Notes: a model not told the origin generated them from the sequence alone. Positions 36,660-46,159 are shown, counted from the stretch's first letter. The stretch is DNA of 64,000 nt from Lyngbya sp. HA4199-MV5 (GCA_019359375.1 JAHHHL010000005.1:1-64000); one strand, 5' to 3'. Numbers and translations are program-made.

Positions 36660-36865
36660 TCATCTCGGATTTGCTGTTGATAGTCCAGAGGATCGACGGT
36701 GAGTTGAATTACCCCTGCATACGCAGCTAATGCTGGTGTTATATCTTGTTGTTGATGGGTTGCCAGAATTTGTTCAATCGCCTGCCAATCTTCATAATCA
36801 ATCAGAACCGCAACCGGACGCATCGATTCATCAGTAACAATTTGCTTTTTAATCGGTTTCATCAT
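36650..36865 (-). CDS. Antitoxin of the PIN toxin (Phd/YefM-like)
   Basis: 71 aa. The N-terminus KKQIVTDESMRPVAVLIDYE followed by DWQAIEQIL is like Phd/YefM-type antitoxins. The acidic C-terminal third (DPLDYQQQIRDEWS) is the likely toxin-binding tail. Start is ATG 36865 or 36862. It ends inside the toxin gene and begins 27 bases after higA. Confidence 0.8.
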   Translation of the reverse strand: MMKPIKKQIVTDESMRPVAVLIDYEDWQAIEQILATHQQQDITPALAAYAGVIQLTVDPLDYQQQIRDEWS

Positions 36866-36892
36866 TGATTCCTGAGTTGAGCTTCACATTAA

Positions 36893-37297
36893 TCAGGCAA
36901 ACGAATCAGGGGATAGATGGAAGAAGGATGCTAGTGCCTGAGTCTGATGTTCTGTCAGTTGGCTTTTATGATTCAAAACGTCCAAAACAACAGACTCACT
37001 GCCAAAAATAGAGACTAAAGCATCGGGTTGAAGATTGGACTCTTCCATCAAGGCTTTGAGCAACTCGATGCCTTTCAGCATGGGCATTGGCTCATATTGT
37101 TCTTCGTAGTCATAAACCAGCATTCCCAGTACTTTCAGGTAATCACGATCGTCCTGAGTGAGCTGACTTCGATCTAAAATCAAATGAATTTGAGCCTGGG
37201 TTGCATTGAACTCAGCATCATTTGTGATGGGACGCGGTGGAAATGTATTAATCAGTGTCATATAGTAACTGCTAGGAGTTTTCAAACCAGTCGTCAT
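36893..37297 (-). CDS. higA: HigA-like antitoxin
   Basis: About 134 aa. The N-terminal half is acidic and helical (LTQDDRDYLKVLGMLVYDYE). The C-terminal half is an HTH (LLKALMEESNLQPDALVSIF, then VVLDVLNHKSQLTEHQTQAL) that should bind the operon promoter. It follows and overlaps higB, the toxin-first order typical of hig modules. ATG 37297 has AGGAG upstream; ATG 37261 (MTLINTFPPRP) would remove the overlap and is equally plausible. Confidence 0.85.
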   Translation of the reverse strand: MTTGLKTPSSYYMTLINTFPPRPITNDAEFNATQAQIHLILDRSQLTQDDRDYLKVLGMLVYDYEEQYEPMPMLKGIELLKALMEESNLQPDALVSIFGSESVVLDVLNHKSQLTEHQTQALASFFHLSPDSFA

Positions 37298-37580
37298 TTT
37301 TCCACTTCTCCTTGTCGTATTCTGCATGAGTTAGAACAGCACGGATAAATATAAGTTGATAGGCATAGTCAATATATGTGATTAAGCGAAAGTTGTTGCC
37401 ACTGATGTTGAAAACCGTGAGATTGCCTACCAAGTCTGCTGAAGGAAAAACCTGTCGAAGCTCGTTGAATGTTTGAAACCTCCCTTCTGTAATTCGTTGA
37501 TACCAGAGTAGTAATCCAGTTTGAGCAGTGGCTTGTAGCTCCCAAAATTCTCTCAGTGCTTTTCGACTAATGACACGCAT
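37272..37580 (-). CDS. higB: HigB-family toxin
   Basis: 102 aa, basic N-terminus (MRVISRKALREFWE). The family block SADLVGNLTVFNISGNNFRL is followed by FIRAVLTHAEYDKEKW, the signature of the HigB_toxin group of ribosome-dependent mRNA interferases. Its first 14 bases overlap the end of the STAND ATPase gene, so translation of the two may be coupled. Confidence 0.88.
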   Translation of the reverse strand: MRVISRKALREFWELQATAQTGLLLWYQRITEGRFQTFNELRQVFPSADLVGNLTVFNISGNNFRLITYIDYAYQLIFIRAVLTHAEYDKEKWKNDDWFENS

Positions 37581-39924
37581 TCATCCTCCCTTTTTTATTT
37601 TGCATTGACTGCCTCACTCTCTCCACCTGCTTTGGTGCTTTCATTTCACTAAACAATCGAATTGCCTCTTGAAAACTTTCATTACTCTTGTCAATTTGTT
37701 TGATTGTCAAATATGTTGATCCAAACTCATAATAAGCATCAGCCAGGCTGCATTTAGCACCTATTTGCTTCAATATGCTAATTGATTGTCCATGATTAAA
37801 TAATGCTTCTTGGAAATTATTTTGTTCTCTATAAAGGACTGCCAAACCACTTAAAGCTCTAGCTTTGATTAAAATATGTCCGTATTCCTTGTCGAAAAGA
37901 ATAGCTTTGCAATACATTTTATATGCTTTTTCAAAGTCTCCTAAATTTTTATAGGTTAATCCCAATAGAACTGCAACTTCTCCTTTATGCCAACCAGCTA
38001 AACCTGTTCGATCAAGCGCACCATTAGTTAAGCTGGCATATTCAAAAGCCTCTTCCATTAATCCTAAATATGAACTAGTTAACGCTATCCCATGCAACTC
38101 TTCAGATTCATGCTCAAATAAGCCTAGCTCACAAGCTTTCTTTTCTTCAAGAAGTGTTAAAATTTGCTTGAATAGGCTCATTGCTTCTTCTAGCTCCCAC
38201 AGGTCAATTTTACAAAGCCCAATATGATGCAAAGATCTTGTAATGAGTCGCCTGAGTTTAAATTTTATTGTTTCCAGACTTTCATCGACAGATAAATTGA
38301 AAGCAGTTTGAGCAACTTCCGACGATTTTACATAACACTCGATAGCTTTGTGTGTCTGCCCCAAAAACTGAAATGAAAGACCCAAAAGATTTAAGCACTT
38401 TCCTAGTGAATAGCTGGGTTTAAGATGGACTAATATTCTATTTATTGCAATATTGACTTGTTGGTGGAGACCTAATCTATAAAAAGAATTTCCAAGATGT
38501 TCACCTTCTCTCCATTGATTGAGTCTTGCTTTCACGATCACTTCAGCGCACATTTCGAAATCATTGATATTTAGGTAATGGTAATACGACTCAAAAGCTC
38601 TAAAAGCTTCCTCTAGCGTTCTGACCATATCTATCAATACAGTCCAAAAACTTGCTGTTTTTCGATTGGTTACTTCCCAATCCTCACTTGCTCTTAGTCG
38701 AGTAATCGCCTCCGTCCTTATCACTGGATGCAACCAAAATTCTCTATCTTCACAATCAGCGAGGGAACGATCCTGTAAAGCTTTAATCACACGCTTCTGG
38801 CGATTCTCTGGTATGTCCCACAACAGGCAAAACAGTCCTTCGATCGGCACCGTTGGCACATCTTGATAGCGATAACAGCCCATGCGGTAGAGTAACTTGT
38901 AAGCGTCTGGATCAAGTTCTTGCAAACGATCGAACTGTTTTGTGACTAAATCTTCCAGATCTCGTTCAATAAATAAATCGTCCTGGTTTGCTTGCCAGTA
39001 GGCTTCAACATTACCTGAGAAATCTTCCAGAACCGCGCCACTGATGATATCCATTGCTTTGGCATTACCACCATAGGCATCGTGCAAAGTAGCCAAAGAA
39101 GGGATATCCGTATTGATACTACGGCTCTGGAAAAACTGTTCCCAGGCTTGAACATCCAAACTTCTGAGCGAATAATGCTGTACCGTCACATCCGCTTCTC
39201 GCAGGCGTTCACGGCTGGTGATCAAGGTAATTGACTGCACAGTTAGATCACTTAGCACTCGCAGCAATTCTACATAACGACGATGCGCTTCAATGAATTT
39301 GCCTGCCGAATCTAACGCAGGTTCCAGGTTGTCAATCAAAATCCCTATGCGTTCCGTTTGCAGTTTGCGCTTGAGCCGATCGAGCGATACCAAAAATTCT
39401 CGTCCGGGTTCTTCACCCAGTTGCCGCAGCTTTTCTTCCAGTAGTCCCTCGATCGACGCAATGTCCTTCGTCTCCTTCGCAATCGGAAACTCCAGAAAAG
39501 AGCCAAACTCCTGCTGGAGATACTTCCGTGCCAGTGTGGTTTTCCCAACACCACCCCGTGCCTGCATCACAATCACTCTGGCATTGCGGCTAACCAGCGT
39601 GTCTAAGTCGGCGATCGCCTCATCCCGTCCCACAAAATTCGGGTCAGCCGTTGTAGTGGCTTGGGCTGCTGGAATGTGATCGCTCTCCGCCAACGTCAAC
39701 CCAAAAGTTTCAAAGCAACGGGCGATCGTCCGTTTATCAGAGCCTTTGCAATCCAGGACGTTCTTCACCGTCTCTGGGTCAAGTCCAGTCAGCTCTCCCA
39801 GTCGCTCCAACGTATATTTGAAGCCTGCATTCTCCTCCACCTCGTGCGATCGCACCTGTTCCCGGAGCTTTTGCAGACCTTCCGGTGTGAGTACACGCGC
39901 GCGGCTACGTTTGGGAGCGTTCAT
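37567..39924 (-). CDS. STAND-type NTPase (NB-ARC-like) with HTH-like N-terminus and TPR repeats
   Basis: About 785 aa. Residues ~10-90 (numbered from 39951) are a helical, HTH-like domain (LTPEGLQKLREQV, YTLERLGELTGLDPETVKNV). The NTPase core has Walker A QARGGVGKTTLARKYL, Walker B IGILIDNLEP, and LITSRERLRE. After a winged-helix-like region (residues ~340-430), ~350 residues form TPR repeats (LLGLSFQFLGQTHKAIECY, LGLTYKNLGDFEKAYKMY). STAND proteins sense a ligand or protein and oligomerise; many bacterial ones act in defence. No effector domain is fused here. ATG 39924 gives MNAPKRSRARV; TTG 39951 is the alternative. It overlaps higB by 14 bases. Confidence 0.85.
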   Translation of the reverse strand: MNAPKRSRARVLTPEGLQKLREQVRSHEVEENAGFKYTLERLGELTGLDPETVKNVLDCKGSDKRTIARCFETFGLTLAESDHIPAAQATTTADPNFVGRDEAIADLDTLVSRNARVIVMQARGGVGKTTLARKYLQQEFGSFLEFPIAKETKDIASIEGLLEEKLRQLGEEPGREFLVSLDRLKRKLQTERIGILIDNLEPALDSAGKFIEAHRRYVELLRVLSDLTVQSITLITSRERLREADVTVQHYSLRSLDVQAWEQFFQSRSINTDIPSLATLHDAYGGNAKAMDIISGAVLEDFSGNVEAYWQANQDDLFIERDLEDLVTKQFDRLQELDPDAYKLLYRMGCYRYQDVPTVPIEGLFCLLWDIPENRQKRVIKALQDRSLADCEDREFWLHPVIRTEAITRLRASEDWEVTNRKTASFWTVLIDMVRTLEEAFRAFESYYHYLNINDFEMCAEVIVKARLNQWREGEHLGNSFYRLGLHQQVNIAINRILVHLKPSYSLGKCLNLLGLSFQFLGQTHKAIECYVKSSEVAQTAFNLSVDESLETIKFKLRRLITRSLHHIGLCKIDLWELEEAMSLFKQILTLLEEKKACELGLFEHESEELHGIALTSSYLGLMEEAFEYASLTNGALDRTGLAGWHKGEVAVLLGLTYKNLGDFEKAYKMYCKAILFDKEYGHILIKARALSGLAVLYREQNNFQEALFNHGQSISILKQIGAKCSLADAYYEFGSTYLTIKQIDKSNESFQEAIRLFSEMKAPKQVERVRQSMQNKKGRMNACH

Positions 39925-39999
39925 ACATCTCGGCTGAATTGACTTTAGCAAGGCTCTACAACGTCCTACTGTGCCTCGGCAGCATCAACGCCAAAAACA

Positions 40000-40323
40000 T
40001 CAACGCCAAAGTTTATTTTCCAAATCTCTGAGTTGTCGCTCCAAGCGATCAATGCGACCGCGCAACTCATCTACTTCTGATTGTCGAGGGACACCAACAT
40101 CTTGCATGATGTTACGGATTTGCCGTTGTACCTGTGTCTCAAAATTACCTTGTTCAGATTTCAGCGTTTGCATTAGATCGTCAACCACATCTTTCGCTTG
40201 TTCTGGGTCGAGCTTGCCATCTTTAACAAGTTGATCACCAACTTCTTTGAGCTTGTCTGCTACTAATGATGTAGTACCAACACCAAGCATCAATAGCTGC
40301 GAAAGCCAATTATTGTTATCCAT
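40000..40323 (-). CDS. Phasin-family-like coiled-coil protein, 107 aa
   Basis: A short hydrophobic start (WLSQLLMLGVGTTSLVA) is followed by a long amphipathic helix (LKEVGDQLVKDGKLDPEQAK) and a C-terminal coiled coil (VDELRGRIDRLERQLRDLEN). This pattern is that of small cyanobacterial proteins annotated as phasin family, which can coat polyhydroxyalkanoate granules. No other PHA gene is nearby, so the granule role is unproven. ATG 40323 is clear. Confidence 0.75.
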   Translation of the reverse strand: MDNNNWLSQLLMLGVGTTSLVADKLKEVGDQLVKDGKLDPEQAKDVVDDLMQTLKSEQGNFETQVQRQIRNIMQDVGVPRQSEVDELRGRIDRLERQLRDLENKLWR

Positions 40324-40566
40324 GTTGTTATCCTATTGATGATCTTTTTACGTGCAAATAAGACCGTCTCTAAATCTCTAGCCTTGGATTGTTGCATTTA
40401 AAGGAAGTACGATCGCTCAGCCGCACGAGTTATGGCGGGTTTCCAAACAAGTTGGGCTAGAAGTGTTAATTGAAACCTCCATCTTTGCATGCTGATAGAC
40501 TTCATACTGATAGACTTGCTGCTTTCTTGTGTTGTTGTGTTGCTGTTACACTGTAGATACAGCTTA

Positions 40567-40696
40567 CTAGGGCGTGTCATCAATTAGCTCCGAAACCTTG
40601 CAATATCAGCAGTGTCACGCCCGTCCCAACACACCAGGCTAGGGGCTGGAATCTCTACTGCAAGAAATGTGTAGAGTAATTGATGACAGCCCCTAG
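40567..40696 (+). mobile_element. MITE copy D (130 bp)
   Basis: CTAGGGCGTGTCATCAATTA at the left and GTAATTGATGACAGCCCCTAG at the right (trimmed to 20 bases: TAATTGATGACAGCCCCTAG). The interior matches copy C. It ends 55 bases upstream of the gene at 40752. Bases 40324-40566 contain no gene I can support, only AT-rich direct repeats (GATAGACTTCATACTGATAG). Confidence 0.92.
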
Positions 40697-40751
40697 CACT
40701 CGAAGCTTTAATTTGCTGCTTCTTTGTCTTCATTACCTCCATTTTAGTGCT

Positions 40752-41075
40752 ATGGTCATCGAATGGTTAAAAATTCAAGTTGTTCCAGAATTGCGCGAAA
40801 AATACATCCAAAAAGATGAAGAAATTTGGACTACAGCTCTATCCAAGTATCCCGGCTATCTAGGGAAGCAGGTTTGGATTGATCCCAACAACCTGGATAA
40901 GGTTGTTCTAGTGAGTTATTGGGCAAGTCGTGAAGCCTGGAAAACCGTTCCCGCGAAAGATTTAGAAGCGATCGAAGCAAGATTTGCCCAGCAGATGGGA
41001 AAAGATACTTACAAAATAGTCGAAGAAGGTGAGTATCAAGTACGGAAATTTCCTCAAGGTCAACCTAAATCCTAA
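40752..41075 (+). CDS. TIGR03792-like antibiotic-monooxygenase-fold protein, 107 aa
   Basis: Starts MVIEWLKIQVVPELREKYIQ and continues DEEIWTTALSKYPGYLGKQV, the pattern of a small cyanobacterial family with a dimeric alpha-beta barrel (ABM-like) fold. VVLVSYWASREAWKTVP is the second half of the fold. The function is unknown; related folds degrade haem or oxidise quinones. A frame start at 40680 lies inside the MITE and is rejected. Confidence 0.75.
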   Translation: MVIEWLKIQVVPELREKYIQKDEEIWTTALSKYPGYLGKQVWIDPNNLDKVVLVSYWASREAWKTVPAKDLEAIEARFAQQMGKDTYKIVEEGEYQVRKFPQGQPKS

Positions 41076-41622
41076 AATCAATCTTTAGACAGTCTGGAAA
41101 GCTGTCAGGCGTTGCCTCTCTGAATGAGGTCTTATGCTAACCCTACGTTGATCCTGAAGTAGCGTATTTTACGCTAACAAGACAAAACCGATCTTAGTAG
41201 AGCATTCTCATCAAAGCATTCTTATCAAAGTATATGTGCTAGACAGGCAGCGCTTTGAGGGGATTGCTTTGGCAAAGTTGGTCAGGCATTTAAAGCCCTT
41301 CCCAAAGGTCTCTGTCAGGTTTTGCGCTCATTTGCACTCATGAATTACATCTCAACTCAGACGTGATCCTAGCGATAACTCATAGCGAGGCTGCACCGGA
41401 ATCAAGCTTCACCATACAAAACCCAGTCTACAAATATAATCCTGCACAGCTTCCAAAAATAATTAGAACCGCTAACACAGAGACTGCTAAACGGATCACT
41501 TAACCCACCAGTCCGCGACGTAAATCTAGCCACCCCTCCGTAGCGCAGTAGCCTTAACTGCAAGCAGGCAAGATGCCTGCCCTACGGTTGCCAGACTTCC
41601 ACCTTATTGTACGAAGGAGCAC
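41076..41622. other. Spacer with palindromic fragments, no gene
   Basis: About 550 bases without a supportable gene on either strand. A CCGTAGCGCAGTAGCC...GCCTGCCCTACGG element (41536-41586) is an imperfect hairpin and includes GCAGGCAAGATGCCTGCC. The remainder shows no clear promoter, RNA or repeat. Confidence 0.5.
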
Positions 41623-41718
41623 GAATTTAATAAGGTGTAATTCTTTCCGTAGGGATGTTATATGTAACGTCCCTACAGACGAGAAGTGATTCAAGTTAAT
41701 TAATCCACGATCCTAAGC
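41623..41718. repeat. 96-bp palindromic repeat, copy 1
   Basis: Runs from GAATTTAATAAGGTGTAATT to TTAATTAATCCACGATCCTA. The centre GTAGGGATGTTATATGTAAC followed by GTCCCTAC is an imperfect form of the 28-bp palindrome seen in copy 2 at 46615. The two copies are otherwise nearly identical over 96 bases. Confidence 0.9.
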
Positions 41719-41788
41719 TCATGTCGTGCAACTGGCAACGAGAGCCGAATAACATGATGCCTGTAAAACCTTGAATTGTGGCTATCCT

Positions 41789-42082
41789 CTAATAGGAGCT
41801 GTTGGAGAAGCTTTTGCCACCGCCTGTGCCACGGCTATCTTCCCTCGGCTTTGCTTTGTTAACTTTAAGCTCTCGACCCAGCCACTCTGCGCCATCAAGC
41901 TCAGAAATGGCTAAGTCTTCTTTGGATTCATCCTTCATCTCAATGAAAGCAAATCCTCGCTTTCTGCCCGTCTCACGATCTGTAGGAAGGCTAATTCGAC
42001 TGACTTCGCCGTATTCTGCAAATACTTCGCGCAGGTCGTCTTCAGTAGCCTGGAAGGACAGGTTACCCACGTAAATAGTCAC
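41789..42082 (-). CDS. RRM-type RNA-binding protein (Rbp family)
   Basis: One RRM domain: RNP2 TIYVGNLSF and RNP1 KRGFAFIEM, with ALTERNATING-charge helices between (TEDDLREVFAEYGEVSRISL). The C-terminus is short and Gly/Ser-rich (GTGGGKSFSNSSY), as in the cyanobacterial Rbp proteins related to plant glycine-rich RNA-binding proteins. Some are cold-induced or help localise thylakoid-protein mRNAs. I chose GTG 42082 (GTG ACT ATT TAC) with GGAGAG upstream, because family members start at this point; the frame runs on to 42118. Confidence 0.88.
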   Translation of the reverse strand: MTIYVGNLSFQATEDDLREVFAEYGEVSRISLPTDRETGRKRGFAFIEMKDESKEDLAISELDGAEWLGRELKVNKAKPREDSRGTGGGKSFSNSSY

Positions 42083-42430
42083 GCTTCTCTCCAACCAAGT
42101 TTCGAGGGACATTCTCAATCATGATTAAATCACCAAAGATCATTTTTTGGTTTTTGAGCCTGATTGAGACATTTGGCAAACATTGTAGCAGATTTCTGGT
42201 GAGGCAGCACATCTTTAGCAAAATGTCTACCGATAAAACTATGGGTTGCTACAGCGCCAGGTTTAGGCTTAGAGAGAGGGGTACGATCGCACGCCAAGTT
42301 TGGCAAGAGGTTTGGTTGACCTCAGTGCGCTCTTGGACTTTTCAGTCTGCTCTGGTCGCGTCCTCACAGCAGCACGTATGATGGGAAGGAGCCAAATGTC
42401 TGGTGTGGTTGCAACGGGAGAATTTAAGGT
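42083..42430. other. Spacer between the RRM gene and ispH
   Basis: About 350 bases between divergent genes. It should hold the leader of the RRM gene (a long leader is common for this family) and the ispH promoter. An open plus-strand frame at 42121-42381 (MIKSPKIIFWFLSLIET) has poor composition and no ribosome binding site, so it is not called. Confidence 0.5.
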
Positions 42431-43639
42431 ATGGATACGAGAGCCTTTAAGCGATCGCTCAACAGTTCTGAAAACTATCACCGCAAAGGGTTTGGGCATG
42501 AGGCAGATGTCTCAGACCAGATGCAGTCGGAATATCAGAGCCACTTGGTGCAGCAAATCCGTAGCAACAACTTCACGATCCAGCGAGGGGACGTGACCAT
42601 TCGGTTGGCTGAGGCGTTTGGGTTTTGTTGGGGGGTTGAGCGTGCGGTAGCGATGGCGTATGAGACGCGGCAGCATTTTCCTACAGAACAAATTTGGATT
42701 ACGAATGAAATTATTCACAATCCTTCGGTAAACCAACGGTTGCGGGAAATGCAGGTGAATTTCATTCATGTGACTGATGGTGAAAAAGACTTTTCGGGAG
42801 TCGATCGAGGTGACGTGGTCATTTTGCCTGCTTTTGGAGCCAGTGTGCAGGAGATGCAGTTCTTAAATGAGCGGGGCTGCACGATCGTTGATACGACTTG
42901 CCCCTGGGTGTCTAAGGTTTGGACGACGGTTGAAAAGCACAAAAAAGTGGACTACACCTCCATCATCCACGGTAAGTACAACCATGAAGAAACCGTTGCT
43001 ACGAGTTCGTTTGCAGGCAAATATTTGATCGTGCTGAATCTGAAGGAAGCTGAGTATGTGGCTCGCTACATCCTTCATGGGGGCGATCGGGCTGAATTTA
43101 TGACCAAGTTTGAGCGTGCCTGTTCTGTGGGTTTTGACCCCGATCAAGATCTAGAGCGTGTGGGTATTGCCAACCAGACAACGATGTTGAAGGGCGAGAC
43201 GGAACAACTGGGCAAGCTGTTTGAGCGCACGATGATGCAGAAGTATGGACCGGATCAACTCAATCAGCATTTCCTGAGCTTCAACACCATTTGTGATGCC
43301 ACGCAAGAACGCCAGGATGCCATGTTTGAGCTGGTAGAAGAACCCTTAGATTTGATGATTGTGGTGGGGGGCTATAACTCCTCTAATACGACGCATCTAC
43401 AGGAGATTGCGACTGAACGTGGCATTCCTTCGTATCACATTGACAGTGCCAATCGCATTGGACCAGGGAATCGCATTGAGCATAAGCCGCTTAAACGCGA
43501 TCTAGAAGTGGCTGAAAATTGGTTGCCTGTCGGTCCTGTGGTGGTAGGGATTACGTCGGGAGCGTCAACCCCAGACAAAATTGTTGAGGATGTACTGGAG
43601 AGAATTTTTGAGCTAAAAGCAACGGTGCCTGTGGTATAG
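42431..43639 (+). CDS. ispH: 4-hydroxy-3-methylbut-2-enyl diphosphate reductase
   Basis: IspH makes IPP and DMAPP in the last step of the MEP isoprenoid pathway. The three cysteines that hold the iron-sulfur cluster are C66 (GFCWGVERA), C157 ([11 protein letters not shown]) and C288 ([14 protein letters not shown]). HNPSVNQRL and [12 protein letters not shown] are further conserved parts. At 402 aa it is the long cyanobacterial/plant form, with ~55 extra N-terminal residues compared with E. coli. ATG 42431 is the only good start. Confidence 0.97.
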   Translation: MDTRAFKRSLNSSENYHRKGFGHEADVSDQMQSEYQSHLVQQIRSNNFTIQRGDVTIRLAEAFGFCWGVERAVAMAYETRQHFPTEQIWITNEIIHNPSVNQRLREMQVNFIHVTDGEKDFSGVDRGDVVILPAFGASVQEMQFLNERGCTIVDTTCPWVSKVWTTVEKHKKVDYTSIIHGKYNHEETVATSSFAGKYLIVLNLKEAEYVARYILHGGDRAEFMTKFERACSVGFDPDQDLERVGIANQTTMLKGETEQLGKLFERTMMQKYGPDQLNQHFLSFNTICDATQERQDAMFELVEEPLDLMIVVGGYNSSNTTHLQEIATERGIPSYHIDSANRIGPGNRIEHKPLKRDLEVAENWLPVGPVVVGITSGASTPDKIVEDVLERIFELKATVPVV

Positions 43640-43642
43640 CAA

Positions 43643-43676
43643 ATGGCAGGAGGCAGAGGGCAGAGGGCAGAAGGCA
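43643..43676. repeat. GGCAGAGGGCAGAAG heptad tract after ispH
   Basis: GGCAGGAGGCAGAGGGCAGA and the following AGGGCAGAAGGC are the complement of the TTCTGCC heptad family. The tract begins four bases after the ispH stop codon. Confidence 0.85.
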
Positions 43677-43753
43677 AAACCTTGCCTAGCAGTGCTTTGA
43701 TAATGATATGTCCTAGTCAACCTCTCGACTGCTATATAGCTCGTTTACATGGC

Positions 43754-43787
43754 AGAGGTACGATGCCTTAAGCGTTGACGTACCTCT
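43754..43787. terminator. Hairpin between convergent ispH and SLH gene (possible terminator)
   Basis: AGAGGTACG (43754-43762) pairs perfectly with CGTACCTCT (43779-43787) around a 16-base loop. The position between two convergent gene ends suits a bidirectional terminator. There is no classic T run right after it on either strand, so it could instead be a small palindromic repeat. Confidence 0.45.
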
Positions 43788-43813
43788 AAGTATGCATTTT
43801 GTCAGATAGAAAC

Positions 43814-45949
43814 TCAGACAGAAACGATATAGGGTGAATTAATGGCAGGAACTCGCCCCGCCTGAACTAGCCCCTGATACACGATCGCGACCACTTCGGC
43901 ACGGGACGCTTCACGGGTTGCGTTCAGTTGTCGCACATTGGGAAAGTTCACAACGATTTTAGACCTGGTGGCGGTGGCTACGGCGTTCTGTGCGTTTTGG
44001 GGCACTGTATTGCGATCGTCGTAAGCATTCAGCAGGCTGAGATCACCAGCGGGTAAGCCCAAGCCACTCACCAGTGAGAGCCAAACTTGAAGGCGCAAAA
44101 CATTTTGGTTTGGCTTAAACGTGCCATCAGGAAAGCCAGAGATAAACCCACCCTGGTATGCCTGGTCGATCGCGGGTTTAGCCCAGAAATTAGCAGGGAT
44201 ATCCGCAAAAGTCGAAAGCGCCCGTTTGGCGGGAGGGTTAAAGGCTTTGGCGATAATGGCGGCATATTGAGCGCGATTCATCGTCACATCAGGCTTGAAA
44301 CTGCCGTCTTCAAACCCACTAATCAGGTTTTGATTTGCCATTGCGATGATAAAATCATTCGCCCAATGTCCTTGAATGTCCGTAAAGAGGGGCATTGGGG
44401 TATCGGGAGAGACGATAAATGGCGAGGCGATCGCGGGTGCCCGATTGAGTGCCACTAACGATTGGTAAATAATGGCGACGACTTCAGCCCGGGTGATATC
44501 GCGCAGGGGTTCGAGTTGTCGAATGTTGGGGTGGTTGACCACAATCCGCCGTTGGGTTGCCGTTGCCACCGTTTCAGTCGCAAAGCTGGGGATTTGAGCG
44601 CGATCGCTATAGACCTTCAGTGCATCCAGAACACCACCTGTCAAGCTGATCCCGCTGATGAGCGAGACGATCGACTGTACGCGGGTTAGATTTTGATTGG
44701 GGCGAAAGGTATTGTCAGGAAAGCCGCTAATAAAGCCCATCTGATTGGCTTTGGCGATCGCAGCGATCGCCCAAAAGCTTTGCGGTACGTCACTAAAATT
44801 TTTGGCAGCTTGCTTAGCGGGTAAATCAAAGGCTTTGGCAATGACGGCTGCATACTGAGCGCGCGTAATCGGTGCTTCTGGTTTAAAGGTGCCATCGGGG
44901 AAGCCACTAATAAAGCCTCGACTCACTAACCCCTGGATAAACCCTTCTGCCCAATGTCCTCTGGTGTCATTAAAGCCAGCGGGAATAGAGGGAGGCGTAG
45001 AAGGCGTTGGAGTTGGTGCGGGTGTTGGGGTTGGCGTTCCTGATGGGGAAGGAACTGGTGTCGGGATTTCGTTGCCCACGAAGTCGATCGCGCCCTGGAC
45101 TTTGGTAGGGTCAACCTGATTGCCAACCGAAATGAGTGTAAGTGTCGTGCCATTTTGAATATCAAACTGCCCATTTTGGCGAAAAATATTGCCGCCTGGA
45201 GCCTGACTGTTGCCCAGATCAGGGAGGGCTGTTTCAGTCACTACTAAGCCTGTCTCGGTATTGTTCTGAACAACATTGCCGCGTAGCACTGCTTTTGATT
45301 GCTTGTTAATCACAATGCCAGCACGATTTTCAGAAATTTGATTTTCTGCCAGCAAGGGTGCTGCGCTATCACCAACTGCAATGCCAAAGCCAGTTTGCCG
45401 ACACACATTTTGCCGCCATTCGCCTTTGGAGTTGCGGGTAATGGAGAAGCCGCTGGCTGAGTTTTGCACCACAACATTGCCCACGACAGACGGATTAGCG
45501 GTGCCTGTGGCAAAAACCCCCTCGCGTTTGCAGTTGGTGAAGGTGTTGTTGGCGATCGTCGGGTTTGTTGACTCCACCCACACCCCCGTACCACGAATCT
45601 CTGGATTGGTAACCGTTACACCCTTGAGTTGAGCCTTATTCGCCAGATGAAAGGTGACATTCTGGTTGGCGAAGGTCGGGCTGGGGAAAACACCGCTACC
45701 AGAGATTAAAATACCGCTACCTTTGCTGGCTTCGCTGCCAACAACTGTCACCCCCGAAGGAACTTTGATGGGAAACGCCTCACCGCTAGCGGCACTGTAG
45801 TTACCGGCGGCGAGTTGAACAGTTGTGCCTGCCTGAGCGTTTTGAAGGGCACGGGTGATCGTTTTGAAGGGAGCCGCCTGCGTCCCGTTGCCACTGTCAT
45901 TACCTGTGGCTGGGTTGACAAAAAGGGGGGTCGAAGTCGCTTGCACCAT
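43814..45949 (-). CDS. DUF1565 beta-helix protein with two sets of SLH repeats
   Basis: 711 aa. Residues ~8-290 form a right-handed parallel beta-helix: FVNPATGNDSGNGTQAAPFK and TITRALQNAQAGTTVQLAAG (DUF1565), then repeats such as NTFTNCKREGVFATGTANPS. A Pro/Thr linker (TPTPAPTPTPSTPPS) leads to SLH repeats in two sets of three, starting at DTRGHWAEGFIQGL and DIQGHWANDFIIAM. The second set looks like a duplication of the first. SLH repeats bind cell-wall polymer, so surface location is likely. No classic signal peptide is seen at MVQATSTPLF, which is odd for a surface protein. Confidence 0.88.
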   Translation of the reverse strand: MVQATSTPLFVNPATGNDSGNGTQAAPFKTITRALQNAQAGTTVQLAAGNYSAASGEAFPIKVPSGVTVVGSEASKGSGILISGSGVFPSPTFANQNVTFHLANKAQLKGVTVTNPEIRGTGVWVESTNPTIANNTFTNCKREGVFATGTANPSVVGNVVVQNSASGFSITRNSKGEWRQNVCRQTGFGIAVGDSAAPLLAENQISENRAGIVINKQSKAVLRGNVVQNNTETGLVVTETALPDLGNSQAPGGNIFRQNGQFDIQNGTTLTLISVGNQVDPTKVQGAIDFVGNEIPTPVPSPSGTPTPTPAPTPTPSTPPSIPAGFNDTRGHWAEGFIQGLVSRGFISGFPDGTFKPEAPITRAQYAAVIAKAFDLPAKQAAKNFSDVPQSFWAIAAIAKANQMGFISGFPDNTFRPNQNLTRVQSIVSLISGISLTGGVLDALKVYSDRAQIPSFATETVATATQRRIVVNHPNIRQLEPLRDITRAEVVAIIYQSLVALNRAPAIASPFIVSPDTPMPLFTDIQGHWANDFIIAMANQNLISGFEDGSFKPDVTMNRAQYAAIIAKAFNPPAKRALSTFADIPANFWAKPAIDQAYQGGFISGFPDGTFKPNQNVLRLQVWLSLVSGLGLPAGDLSLLNAYDDRNTVPQNAQNAVATATRSKIVVNFPNVRQLNATREASRAEVVAIVYQGLVQAGRVPAINSPYIVSV

Positions 45950-46159
45950 AATGATTCCTCTCTCTCAGATGATTATTGCCTTCAATGCCGTCTTTGATGA
46001 TTCCGCGTTGCATTCGTTCATGCTTGGTGTCACTGAATGTCTGGCAAGCTCAAAAGCAAGACTCCATTGGTATCGGTATCCTTGGAGGAAACTCGCTCTA
46101 CAATACTTCAAAGCGTGAGTATGGCTAACGTCTAAGTATTTTTCGTATAGGGAGATTTA

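Noticed and set aside
40680-40751. N-terminal extension of the ABM-like protein
   Set aside because: The extension starts inside MITE copy D; the family begins at MVIEWLK (40752).
42121-42381. 86-aa frame between the RRM gene and ispH
   Set aside because: No ribosome binding site, unlikely composition, and it occupies the expected leader/promoter region.
45855-46118. 87-aa plus-strand frame
   Set aside because: Mostly antisense to the start of the beta-helix/SLH gene.
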